Assembly: GCA_030652755.1 (NCBI GenBank)
Contig: JAUSPV010000097.1
Coordinates: 1-64,000 of the forward strand
Source of the DNA: Caulobacter sp.
Lineage (GTDB): Bacteria > Pseudomonadota > Alphaproteobacteria > Caulobacterales > Caulobacteraceae
Direction: 5' to 3'
Length of the DNA: 64,000 nt
Shown here in pieces: positions 8,016 through 15,533 of this stretch. Within the stretch, counting starts at the first letter, position 1; each line of letters opens with the position of its first letter. Under the pieces are notes generated by a model. It was not told where the DNA came from. It ran no database searches and saw only the letters and a program-made list of their open reading frames with translations. Position numbers and translations under genes: made by a program.

Positions 8016-10046
8016 TCAGGAAGGGTCCTCTGGTCCTTCGTCATCAACCTCGTCCCCCGGGGCCCGGATCGGGCGATAGTCGGCGCCGGTCACGCGGCGG
8101 GTGAACCAGTCCATCTGCACGTCGATCTGGAAGAGTCTGTGGCGAAGCTTGCGGAAATTGTGCGGTTCGCCCGGGGCCAGATAGAGCTCGGTTTCCACAT
8201 TCAGGTCCTTCAGCGCCCGATAGAGCATGATCGACTGGCTGGCGGGCACGCGTTCGTCATCCTCGCCGGCCAGGATCAACACCGGCGTGCGCACCTTGTC
8301 GAGGGCCGCCAGCGGTGAGTTGTCTGTATAGAGGTCACGCCGCGCGGTGGTCCCGTAAGGCGGTGTCTCGAACCATTCCATGCGCTGCCAGCGCGTGTCC
8401 GAGGTCAGGTACATCGACGGCCAGTCGACGACGCCAGCCCCGCTGGCCACCGCCTTGAAGCGGTCGGTGACGGTGATCAGCCGGTTTGTGATGTGTCCGC
8501 CGGCGCTCCAGCCCATCGCGCCAAGCCGGTCCGGATCCACCAGGCCGCGTTCAATCAGATCATCGACGCCGGACAGGACGTCCTTGTCGGCGTGGCGGAA
8601 ATAGTCGCCGTTCATCCCCTGCAGGAAGGCGTCGCCGTAGCCCGTTCCACCGCGGTAGTTCACGCTCAGCGTCATGAACCCCTGGGTAGCGAGCAACGGA
8701 TTGAAGCGGCTGTAGGCGAAGATGTTGAAGACGTCCGACGAGCGCGGCCCGCCGTGGGTCTGGACGATCAAGGGATAGCGCCGGCCCGGCGTCCAGCCGA
8801 CCGGATAGGTCACCAGCCCCTCCAGCGCCTGACCGTCGGCGGCCGTCCAGCGGATCGCTTCCTGGCGCGGCAACAGGAACCGGTCAGCAAGGCCGGCGTG
8901 GACGCGGGTGACGGCGACCGGCCTGGGACGGCGCGGATCAAGCCGGTAGACTTCCGCAGGCGCGGTCGCGGATGCGAGCAGGAAGACAAGGGTGCGACCG
9001 TCTTCGCTGAGCGTCATGTCCTCGGCCGAATGATCGCCGCGAGCCAGCGGGCGGGGCGCCCGTCCGTCAAGGTCAAAGGCGAAGAGTTCGCGGCGCACGC
9101 CGGTGGTGGCAGAGACATAGACCGAGCGCGCGTCAGCCGCCCATTCCGCCGCTTCGATCTCCCACGGCTCCCCGGCCCCGATCTCGCGGAGGCTTCCGTC
9201 GGCCAGACTCATGACAAACAGATTGGGGTTCACGGTGGCGTAGCGGCCACCCTCGGCGTTGGCGATGAACAACAGGCTGCGGCCGTCCGGCGACAGACGC
9301 GGATTTCGCTCCTGATAGTCGTTGTCGGTCAACCGCCGATCCGGCCCACCGCTGGCCTTGAGCCAGAGTTCAGCGCGGGGATTGTCGTCGTTCAGCTTCG
9401 AGGGCGCGCGTCTGTAGAGGATCGTCCGCCCCTCGCCTGAGAGGTCGTAGGCTTCGACGTCAAAGTCGCCGCTGACAACCCGCCGGACCTTGCCGTCGGC
9501 GACCGACATCCGCCACAGGGCGCGTCGCTGACCCGGCGCCTCGAACGGTTCGAGCCTGCCCTTCCGGGCTTCGCGACTGGCCTTCGTCTCCGGTACGTCG
9601 GCCAGGAAGTAAAGTTCGCCGCCATCGGGCGACCAGCGCAGGTCCATCGGCGTGGTCCGGCGCGAGCCGACCCTGCGGGGCTCGCCGCCGTCTATCGGCG
9701 AGACGTAGATCTGCTTCCGCGTATCGCCGCCACGCTTGGCCACGAAGGCGAAGCTCCGGCCGTCCGGGGCCCATTCGGCCGCCGAGGCCGGACCCTCGAT
9801 CATCCGGCGCGGGGCCGCGCCGTCGATCCCAACGCGCCAGATGTCCTCGATGACCTCGTCGGCCTTCCAGTCCGCGCGACCCAGGGTGTAGAGGACCAGG
9901 CGTCCGTCGGGAGAGACCCGCGGACCGGAAACCCGCTGCAACTCCAGCAGATCAATCGCCGTCATCGGTCCCGGCGCCGCTATCGCGGCGGTAGCGACCA
10001 GCGTCGCGGCAAGGACGGCGAGCGCGGCCAGGCGGAGTCGGATCAT
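8016..10046 (-). CDS. S9 family (prolyl oligopeptidase-type) serine peptidase, exported
   Basis: The 676-residue protein begins with a Sec signal peptide (MIRLRLAALAVLAATLVATA, cleaved near AIAA). A seven-bladed WD40/PD40-like propeller covers about residues 30-370, with repeated SPDGR segments. A C-terminal alpha/beta hydrolase domain follows. The catalytic triad is visible: Ser514 in GWSAGGH, Asp597 in GEDDERVP and His629 in GEPHNF. The family cuts short peptides, as acylaminoacyl- or dipeptidyl-peptidases, and includes the isopeptidases that open lasso peptides. It lies directly downstream of a TonB receptor, FecR and ECF sigma on the same strand, so it probably degrades the imported ligand in the periplasm. 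Confidence 0.88.
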   Translation of the reverse strand: MIRLRLAALAVLAATLVATAAIAAPGPMTAIDLLELQRVSGPRVSPDGRLVLYTLGRADWKADEVIEDIWRVGIDGAAPRRMIEGPASAAEWAPDGRSFAFVAKRGGDTRKQIYVSPIDGGEPRRVGSRRTTPMDLRWSPDGGELYFLADVPETKASREARKGRLEPFEAPGQRRALWRMSVADGKVRRVVSGDFDVEAYDLSGEGRTILYRRAPSKLNDDNPRAELWLKASGGPDRRLTDNDYQERNPRLSPDGRSLLFIANAEGGRYATVNPNLFVMSLADGSLREIGAGEPWEIEAAEWAADARSVYVSATTGVRRELFAFDLDGRAPRPLARGDHSAEDMTLSEDGRTLVFLLASATAPAEVYRLDPRRPRPVAVTRVHAGLADRFLLPRQEAIRWTAADGQALEGLVTYPVGWTPGRRYPLIVQTHGGPRSSDVFNIFAYSRFNPLLATQGFMTLSVNYRGGTGYGDAFLQGMNGDYFRHADKDVLSGVDDLIERGLVDPDRLGAMGWSAGGHITNRLITVTDRFKAVASGAGVVDWPSMYLTSDTRWQRMEWFETPPYGTTARRDLYTDNSPLAALDKVRTPVLILAGEDDERVPASQSIMLYRALKDLNVETELYLAPGEPHNFRKLRHRLFQIDVQMDWFTRRVTGADYRPIRAPGDEVDDEGPEDPS

Positions 10047-10067
10047 GCTGTCGGGTTCCGCGAGCAG

Positions 10068-10093
10068 CCGCCGGCGACGGGCGTCGCCGGCGG
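10068..10093 (-). other. intercistronic GC hairpin between receptor and peptidase genes
   Basis: An 11-bp perfect stem (CCGCCGGCGAC / GTCGCCGGCGG) with a 4-nt loop fills most of the 56-nt gap between the TonB receptor stop and the S9 peptidase start. No T run follows in the direction of transcription, so a simple intrinsic terminator is unlikely. It may stabilise the receptor mRNA or lower peptidase expression. Confidence 0.5.
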
Positions 10094-10102
10094 TCGCACA
10101 GG

Positions 10103-13100
10103 TCAGAAGGTCAGTTGCAGGCCGAGGGTGAAGGCGCGGCCGATCACGCCGTAGGTGGCGTTGTAGTTGTAGTCATTGCCGCTGTCTGTTCCGCTTGGCA
10201 GGAAGGGGCCACGGTCGTCGAACACATTCTTGACGGTGCCGAAGACGCGCAGATCCTTGTTCTTCGGCAACGGGAAGAACTTCACGCTGAGGTCATGGCG
10301 CCAGAAGGAATCGACGTTGAGGAACAGGGGATTGGTGATCCCATTGGCCTCCAGACGCGCGGCCATGGCGTTGCTGTCGAGGGCCTCGCCGATGAAGCGG
10401 CCGGTCCACTGCACCGACCACTGACGGTCGCGCCACAGCAGGCTCATCCTGCCTTCATTCTCTGAGGTCCCGACCTCGCCCAGCGAGTTGCTCGTCACCA
10501 CCCCGCTGACGCCGTCGAAGTCCTGCTCCAGCTCAAGGCGTCGGCTGTAGTTGGCGCGGAAGGTGAAGTTTCCGGGGACGTTGAAGTCCTCAAGGTCGAA
10601 GCGATAACGGAGGGCGACATCGACGCCCCGGGCCCGCAGGTCGTTCAGGTTTTCCTGCAGGTTCAGGATCCTGGTGAGCTGACCCGCGGCGTCGCGGGTG
10701 AGGTAGTTGCAATAGCGGCTGTCGAGGCTGTTGGACGAATAGCAGTCGAGCAGGATTTCATTGTTCTCGAGCGCGGCGATCGCGTCGGACACCTCGATTT
10801 CGTAATAGTCGACACTGATCTCGAGATCATCGATGAACCGGGGCCGCAGCACGACGCCCAGGGTCACGGTGTCGGCCGTCTCTTCCTTCAGGTTCGGGTT
10901 GCCGCCGTTCGGCGCGTTGAAGTTGTCGTCGAGCTGCACGAACACGCCGTCGGCGGCGATGGTCGCGGCGATGCCCGGGTCCAGACGGCAATTGGCGGCG
11001 ATGGCCCCAGGCGTCACGGCGGTGACGCCCGAGCAGATATCAATGACGTCATCGAAATCGTCCCGCGGCGGGGAGTACAGCTCTGTCGTGTCCGGCGCGC
11101 GCTGGGCGCGGCTCCAGGTCGCGCGGAAGCGGATGTCCTCGACCGGGGCCCATTGCAGCCCGGCGCGATAGCTGTAGGTCGTGCCTACCGCTTCGAGGTT
11201 GTAGTCGGCCACGCGGATGGCGGCGTTGACCTCGAGGTAGTCCGCGAACGGCATGTCCCGCAGGATCGGAACGGAGGCTTCGAAGAACGCTTCCTTGGCT
11301 TCGATCACCCCGCTGTACTCGGGAATGTAGGCGAAGTTGGTCAGGCCGTTCTGCGTGAGCTCGTCGGTGTCGGTGCTGGTCTTCTCGCGCCGCATCTCGA
11401 AGCCGAAGGCAGTCTCGACCGGGCCGGCCGGCAACTCGAACAGCGTGCCGGTCACGTAGCCTTCGACGGTGTCGAGCCGGTTTTCGGGCCGATACCAGAC
11501 GTTCGCCCTGATGTAGTCGGCCATGTCGTCGGTGATGGAGCCGAGCCCAAACAGGTCCAGCGCCACGCAGCCCTCAGCCCGCGCCGTGGCGTCACGACAC
11601 CGGACGTCCGTTCCGACGCGCTCGGCGTTGAGCGCGTTCTTCACGTTGGACAGGTTCAGGCCATTGTTGCGGGACTGATAGCCCTCGAACTTTCCGTAGC
11701 CATAGGTCACGAACCAGTTCCAGTCGCCAAACACGACCCCCTCGGCGCCGACCCAGCCACGCAGCGTGCGCCGGCGGTTGTAGATTTCCTGCGGACCCAC
11801 CTCGGTCATACGGCGTCGGAAGCTGATGCTTGAGCTGGCCGCGGAAAAGATCTGGGTCGGCACGAACGGGTTGGCCCGGGCGATGTTGCCGATCGTGAAC
11901 TCGTCGTTGATCCCGTAGGCGATGGTGTTGCTCAGCGCGTAGGCCTCGCGCGTCGAGTTCGTCTCGACCTGGGAGGCGAACAGCTGGGTCCAGATCTTGA
12001 CGTTGTCGGACAGATCGTAGGACGCCTTGAACGCGCCGCTCAGGTATTCCGCGGGCGTGATCAGGGTGCCGTTGGTGCGCGTCTCGTAGCCGTTGACGGC
12101 GGTGACGAAGCCGGTGTTGAGGCCAGTATCGTTATAATAGAAGCTGCTGGCCCGGAACCGGCCGCCCGGCGTGTAGGTGCTCAGGTCAGGCGAGCTGAGT
12201 GTGTTGGTGGTCGGGCTGTAGACCACCGACAGCAGGGCGCGGTCGCGCTCGGCCGCGTAGAGGGCGTTCTGGCGCTCGTAGGTGCCGCCGACCATGATCT
12301 TGAGACGATCATCGACGAACTTGCCGCCCCAGGCGCCCGAATATTCGATGGTGCTGCCGCCGCCGTCCTCGGTGACGCCCCCCACGACCCGGCCGCGGAA
12401 GCCGTCATACCGGCTTTCGGTGATGATGTTGACGACCCCGGAAACCGCGTCCGACCCGTAGACGGCCGACGCGCCGCCCGTGATGATCTCGACACGATCG
12501 ACGAAGAACTCGGGGACCGAGCTCAGGCTGACGCTGTTCCGGTTGCCGGCGTTGGAAACCGTCCGACGGCCGTCGATCAGGGTCAATGTGCGGTTCTCGC
12601 CCAGCGAGCGAAGGCTGATGGTGCTGAGGCCGTTGTCCTGGACGGCCGACTGGCTGGTCGAAAGATTGACGCCGATATCGATGCCCGGCAGGTCCGCCAG
12701 GGCGTCGGCCAGGTCGATGTATCCGCCCTCCAGAAGATCTTCCCGCTCGATGTCCGCCATCGGGGTCGGGCTGTCAAAGGTCGTCCGGCGCAGGCGCGAC
12801 CCGGTCACCACCAGCGCCTCCAGCTCCATCTCGGAGCCTTGATCTACGGACGCCGGCTCGGTGGCCGGGGCGGTTCGCTCACTGCGGGCGCCCAGGATGA
12901 TGGCGCCGGAGGCGTCCTGCACGATCTCGACATCGGCGCCGGCGGCGAGACGCCGGGCGGCCTCGAGCGGCGTGTACCGCCCCTTGACCGCCGGCGCGCG
13001 CCGGGCGGCGACCGATTCAGGCGAGAACAGGATGTCGACGCCGGCTTCCTTGCCCAACTCGCGGAGGGCCTCGCCGAGCGGCTGGGCCGGCACGTCGATC

Positions 13101-13201
13101 GCAACCGCCTGCGCCAGGCTGGCGGTGGCGAACATCAGCGCGCCGCCCGAAACAGCGGCCGCCAGCGCAAGGCGCAGCGCGCCCCGAGTTCCCGTTTTCA
13201 T
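10103..13201 (-). CDS. TonB-dependent receptor with N-terminal STN signalling domain
   Basis: The 1032-residue outer-membrane protein has a signal peptide (about 1-32), a secretin/TonB short N-terminal domain (about 33-102, PLGEALRELGKEAGVDILF), a linker with a TonB-box-like LEALVVTGSR, a plug with DRVEIITGGASAVYGSDAVSG, and a long 22-strand barrel ending in the aromatic-terminal LQLTF. An STN domain marks transducers that report ligand binding to FecR in the inner membrane, and the fecR- and fecI-like genes lie immediately upstream. The receptor is large and its barrel does not reveal the ligand. The downstream exported S9 peptidase points to a peptide cargo more than to iron. Confidence 0.93.
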   Translation of the reverse strand: MKTGTRGALRLALAAAVSGGALMFATASLAQAVAIDVPAQPLGEALRELGKEAGVDILFSPESVAARRAPAVKGRYTPLEAARRLAAGADVEIVQDASGAIILGARSERTAPATEPASVDQGSEMELEALVVTGSRLRRTTFDSPTPMADIEREDLLEGGYIDLADALADLPGIDIGVNLSTSQSAVQDNGLSTISLRSLGENRTLTLIDGRRTVSNAGNRNSVSLSSVPEFFVDRVEIITGGASAVYGSDAVSGVVNIITESRYDGFRGRVVGGVTEDGGGSTIEYSGAWGGKFVDDRLKIMVGGTYERQNALYAAERDRALLSVVYSPTTNTLSSPDLSTYTPGGRFRASSFYYNDTGLNTGFVTAVNGYETRTNGTLITPAEYLSGAFKASYDLSDNVKIWTQLFASQVETNSTREAYALSNTIAYGINDEFTIGNIARANPFVPTQIFSAASSSISFRRRMTEVGPQEIYNRRRTLRGWVGAEGVVFGDWNWFVTYGYGKFEGYQSRNNGLNLSNVKNALNAERVGTDVRCRDATARAEGCVALDLFGLGSITDDMADYIRANVWYRPENRLDTVEGYVTGTLFELPAGPVETAFGFEMRREKTSTDTDELTQNGLTNFAYIPEYSGVIEAKEAFFEASVPILRDMPFADYLEVNAAIRVADYNLEAVGTTYSYRAGLQWAPVEDIRFRATWSRAQRAPDTTELYSPPRDDFDDVIDICSGVTAVTPGAIAANCRLDPGIAATIAADGVFVQLDDNFNAPNGGNPNLKEETADTVTLGVVLRPRFIDDLEISVDYYEIEVSDAIAALENNEILLDCYSSNSLDSRYCNYLTRDAAGQLTRILNLQENLNDLRARGVDVALRYRFDLEDFNVPGNFTFRANYSRRLELEQDFDGVSGVVTSNSLGEVGTSENEGRMSLLWRDRQWSVQWTGRFIGEALDSNAMAARLEANGITNPLFLNVDSFWRHDLSVKFFPLPKNKDLRVFGTVKNVFDDRGPFLPSGTDSGNDYNYNATYGVIGRAFTLGLQLTF

Positions 13202-13243
13202 GCAGTACCCCCGAATTGCCCGATTCCGGACTTCGGAAGGTCT

Positions 13244-13279
13244 GACGACCGCAGCACGGTTTTCCTCAGCAAGTTTTTT
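13244..13279 (-). promoter_or_regulatory. candidate ECF-sigma (FecI-type) promoter of the TonB receptor
   Basis: Reading on the minus strand, the 77-nt gap upstream of the receptor contains an A tract, GGAAAA (13260-13265) and CGTC (13244-13247). These elements resemble promoters used by FecI-like ECF sigma factors in front of TonB receptors. The FecR stop codon overlaps the A tract. The assignment rests on motif resemblance only. Confidence 0.35.
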
Positions 13280-14208
13280 CAGACGGCGCTGGCGCGGCCG
13301 ATGACCAACGCGCCCCTGCCGTCGTGAACCTTCAGGTCGAGCAGCAGGGCCACGGACCGGGCGAAGGCCTCGTTGTCTCCGGTCTTGTAGACTCCGCTGA
13401 TGCGCAGCCCCCCCAGCGCGGGATCATCGACCTCGATCCGACGGCGGCTGTAGCGGTTCATCTCGCCAAGCGCCTCGGCCAGGGTCTCGTTCTCGAAGAC
13501 GACGCGACCGAACCGCCAGGCCGTGGCGGTCTGGACATCGGTCTCTTCCCGCCGGGCGCCGTGGCCGGGCGATGCCACGACCTTCTGCCCGGCGGCGGCC
13601 AGCGTGCGGCTGTCCGGCCTGCCCGCCGGCATCATGATCACCGCGCCCTGGACGGCGACGACCGAGACGGCTCCAAGGCGCAGGCGGACGTCGAAGGCGT
13701 CGCCGTCGTCGCCGATGATCTGCTGCTCGGCCGCGGAGACGACAAACGGGCGCGTCGGGTCCCCGGCGGCGCGGAAGAAGGCCCTGCCCTTGACCAAGGT
13801 AACGCGGCGCTGACGCCCATCCACCTTGACCCGCACGCTGCTCTCGGCGTCGAGGAAGATCGACGATCCGTCATCGAGGGCGATGGTCCGGGTCTCGCCG
13901 ACCTCCGTGGCGTACACGGTCGGCGCGCTGACGAACCAGGCCGCGCCGACCGCGGCCAGCACGCCGGCGCTGGTCAGCACCAGCCGCCGGTCGACCATCG
14001 CCCGGCGTCGAATGACCTGATCCCCACGCAGCGCTCCGGCCATCTCGAAGGTGGCCGTGACGGCGTCAAACGCGGCGCGATGCGCGTCGGACCGCCGCAG
14101 CCATACCTGAAAGGCGGACTCATCCAGGGCGTCCCGATCGTCGCGCCGCAGCCGGGCGAGCCAGGCTGCGGCCTCCTCCCGGATCGTGTCGGTCCGCGAT
14201 GACGTCAT
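13279..14208 (-). CDS. FecR family anti-sigma/signal-transducing protein
   Basis: The 309-residue protein has the layout of FecR regulators. A cytoplasmic N-terminal DUF4880 domain comes first (about 8-50, EEAAAWLARL...FQVWLRRSDAHRAAFD). One transmembrane helix follows (about 71-95, LVLTSAGVLAAVGAAWFVSA), then the periplasmic FecR domain (about 100-190, GETRTIALDDGSSIFLDAES), and a C-terminal STN-interacting region with the family pattern ENETLAEALGEMNRYSRRRI. It should bind the receptor's STN domain outside and the ECF sigma factor inside. The sigma gene ends 7 nt upstream, so the two are co-transcribed. Confidence 0.92.
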   Translation of the reverse strand: MTSSRTDTIREEAAAWLARLRRDDRDALDESAFQVWLRRSDAHRAAFDAVTATFEMAGALRGDQVIRRRAMVDRRLVLTSAGVLAAVGAAWFVSAPTVYATEVGETRTIALDDGSSIFLDAESSVRVKVDGRQRRVTLVKGRAFFRAAGDPTRPFVVSAAEQQIIGDDGDAFDVRLRLGAVSVVAVQGAVIMMPAGRPDSRTLAAAGQKVVASPGHGARREETDVQTATAWRFGRVVFENETLAEALGEMNRYSRRRIEVDDPALGGLRISGVYKTGDNEAFARSVALLLDLKVHDGRGALVIGRASAV

Positions 14209-14215
14209 GATCAGG

Positions 14216-14704
14216 TCACCACTGCTCGGTCCATCCCGTCAGGAACAGAGCCGCTTTCGCCACATGCTTCTCGACCGCGCTCACCGAAATGCCGAGGCGG
14301 TCGGCGATCTCCCGATACTTCAGCCCCTCAAGCCGGTGAAGCAGAAACACCTCCTGCGTTCGGGGACTGAGGCGCTGGAGACCGGCCTTCAGACGGGTCA
14401 GACGCTCGCGCGCCTGCAGAACCTCATCCTGAAGCGGCAGGCTGTCGGAAACTTCCGCGTGATCGGCGACCACCACGTCCTCGTCCCGCCGCTTCCGGCG
14501 ACGACGCTCGTCGATGGCCAGGTTGACCGCCGTGCGGGCGACAAAGGCGTCGGTATTCAGGATCGGCCGGGCGCCCGCACGATACTCCATGGCGCGCAGA
14601 TACGCGGACTGCAGCACGTCCTCGGCGCCGGCCGGATCGCGCGTGATCCTGGCAATTTTCCGCAGGAGCGCCGACCACCGCCGTCGCCCTCCCGTCTCGT
14701 CCAC
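14216..14704 (-). CDS. ECF sigma factor, FecI-like
   Basis: The 162-residue protein has sigma region 2 at about 15-75 (DPAGAEDVLQSAYLRAME, then NTDAFVARTAVNLAIDERRR) and region 4 at about 105-155 (LSPRTQEVFLLHRLEGLKYREIADRLGISVSAVEKHVAKA), with no region 1 or 3, as in ECF sigmas. It is the first gene of the sigma-FecR-receptor-peptidase series and should direct polymerase to the receptor promoter when FecR is signalled. The start is GTG 14704 after GGGGACAACGG; an earlier in-frame start is not supported. Confidence 0.9.
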   Translation of the reverse strand: MDETGGRRRWSALLRKIARITRDPAGAEDVLQSAYLRAMEYRAGARPILNTDAFVARTAVNLAIDERRRRKRRDEDVVVADHAEVSDSLPLQDEVLQARERLTRLKAGLQRLSPRTQEVFLLHRLEGLKYREIADRLGISVSAVEKHVAKAALFLTGWTEQW

Positions 14705-14732
14705 CCGTTGTCCCCGTCATGACGCGGATCGA

Positions 14733-14761
14733 ATTGGCGGAACGAACAGTGCAGCTGTCAA
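14733..14761 (-). promoter_or_regulatory. candidate housekeeping promoter of the ECF sigma gene
   Basis: On the minus strand a perfect -35 box TTGACA (14761-14756) is followed after 17 nt by GCCAAT, a weak -10. Transcription would start near 14726, about 20 nt before the GTG start. This would give basal sigma expression independent of the sigma factor itself. Confidence 0.4.
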
Positions 14762-14800
14762 GTGTATGCCGGCGCAGCCGGGTCATCGGCCCCGCGAAAC

Positions 14801-15529
14801 TCAGCCAAGGGTACGCAGATGCGCCAGGCTGGTCTCCACGCTCGGCCACCAGGGGGCGGGTGGAAAGTCGTGTTCCACGAAGTAGTGCTCGGCGCCGGCG
14901 ACGTCGGCGGCCTGGATCAGGTCCGAGAAATCGAAGGTCCCAGCCCCGACGTCAGCCATCCTGCCATCGGGGGCCATATCCTTGAGGTGAACCAGCTTTA
15001 CGCGCCCGGCCATTCGCTCGATGAACGCCCTGGGGTCTTCGCCGCCCTTCGTGAGCCAGTAGACGTCGAGCTCGAAGTCAACGAAATCGGGGTCGGTCTC
15101 GGCTACCAGCCGGTCGAAGGGCCGGACGCCGTCGACCGCCTCGAACTCGAAGTCGTGGTGGTGGTAGGCGACCCGCAGCCCGTCCGCCCGCGCGCGCTTC
15201 GCGAAGGCGCCCAGCGTCGAGATGACCGAGGACCAGTCACGCTGGTCCGGCATGACATAGGGCATCACCAGGTAGCGGCAGCCGAGGGCCTTGGCCATCG
15301 CCAGCACGGCGTCCGGCTGCTCGGCCATATCGGTCAGGCCCGCATGGGCCGAGGGACAGTCGAGCCCGATCTCCCGCATGCGCGCCGCGAATCCGGCGAA
15401 GTCGGAGCCGAGCGGGGCTGCAAACTCCACCGCGTCATAGCCGATGTCGCGGATGCGCCCGAGCGTGCCCAGCGGGTCCGCCGCGAATGGCTTGCGCAAG
15501 GTGTAGAGTTGAATGCCGATCGGTCTCAC
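14801..15529 (-). CDS. sugar phosphate isomerase/epimerase-like TIM-barrel protein
   Basis: The 242-residue protein belongs to the xylose-isomerase-like TIM barrel family (AP_endonuc_2). Expected features are the N-terminal GIQLYTLR strand, GYDAVEFAAP, the histidine strand VAYHHHDFEFE, the metal-ligand strand VDFELDVYWLTKGGEDP and VKLVHLKDM. Such proteins isomerise or epimerise sugars or keto-sugars with a divalent metal. The track start at 15568 would run 35 nt into the upstream GMC gene. GTG 15529 lies just after that stop and gives the normal N-terminus, so I use it. It is the last gene of the operon. Confidence 0.82.
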   Translation of the reverse strand: MRPIGIQLYTLRKPFAADPLGTLGRIRDIGYDAVEFAAPLGSDFAGFAARMREIGLDCPSAHAGLTDMAEQPDAVLAMAKALGCRYLVMPYVMPDQRDWSSVISTLGAFAKRARADGLRVAYHHHDFEFEAVDGVRPFDRLVAETDPDFVDFELDVYWLTKGGEDPRAFIERMAGRVKLVHLKDMAPDGRMADVGAGTFDFSDLIQAADVAGAEHYFVEHDFPPAPWWPSVETSLAHLRTLG

Positions 15530-15533
15530 AGGC

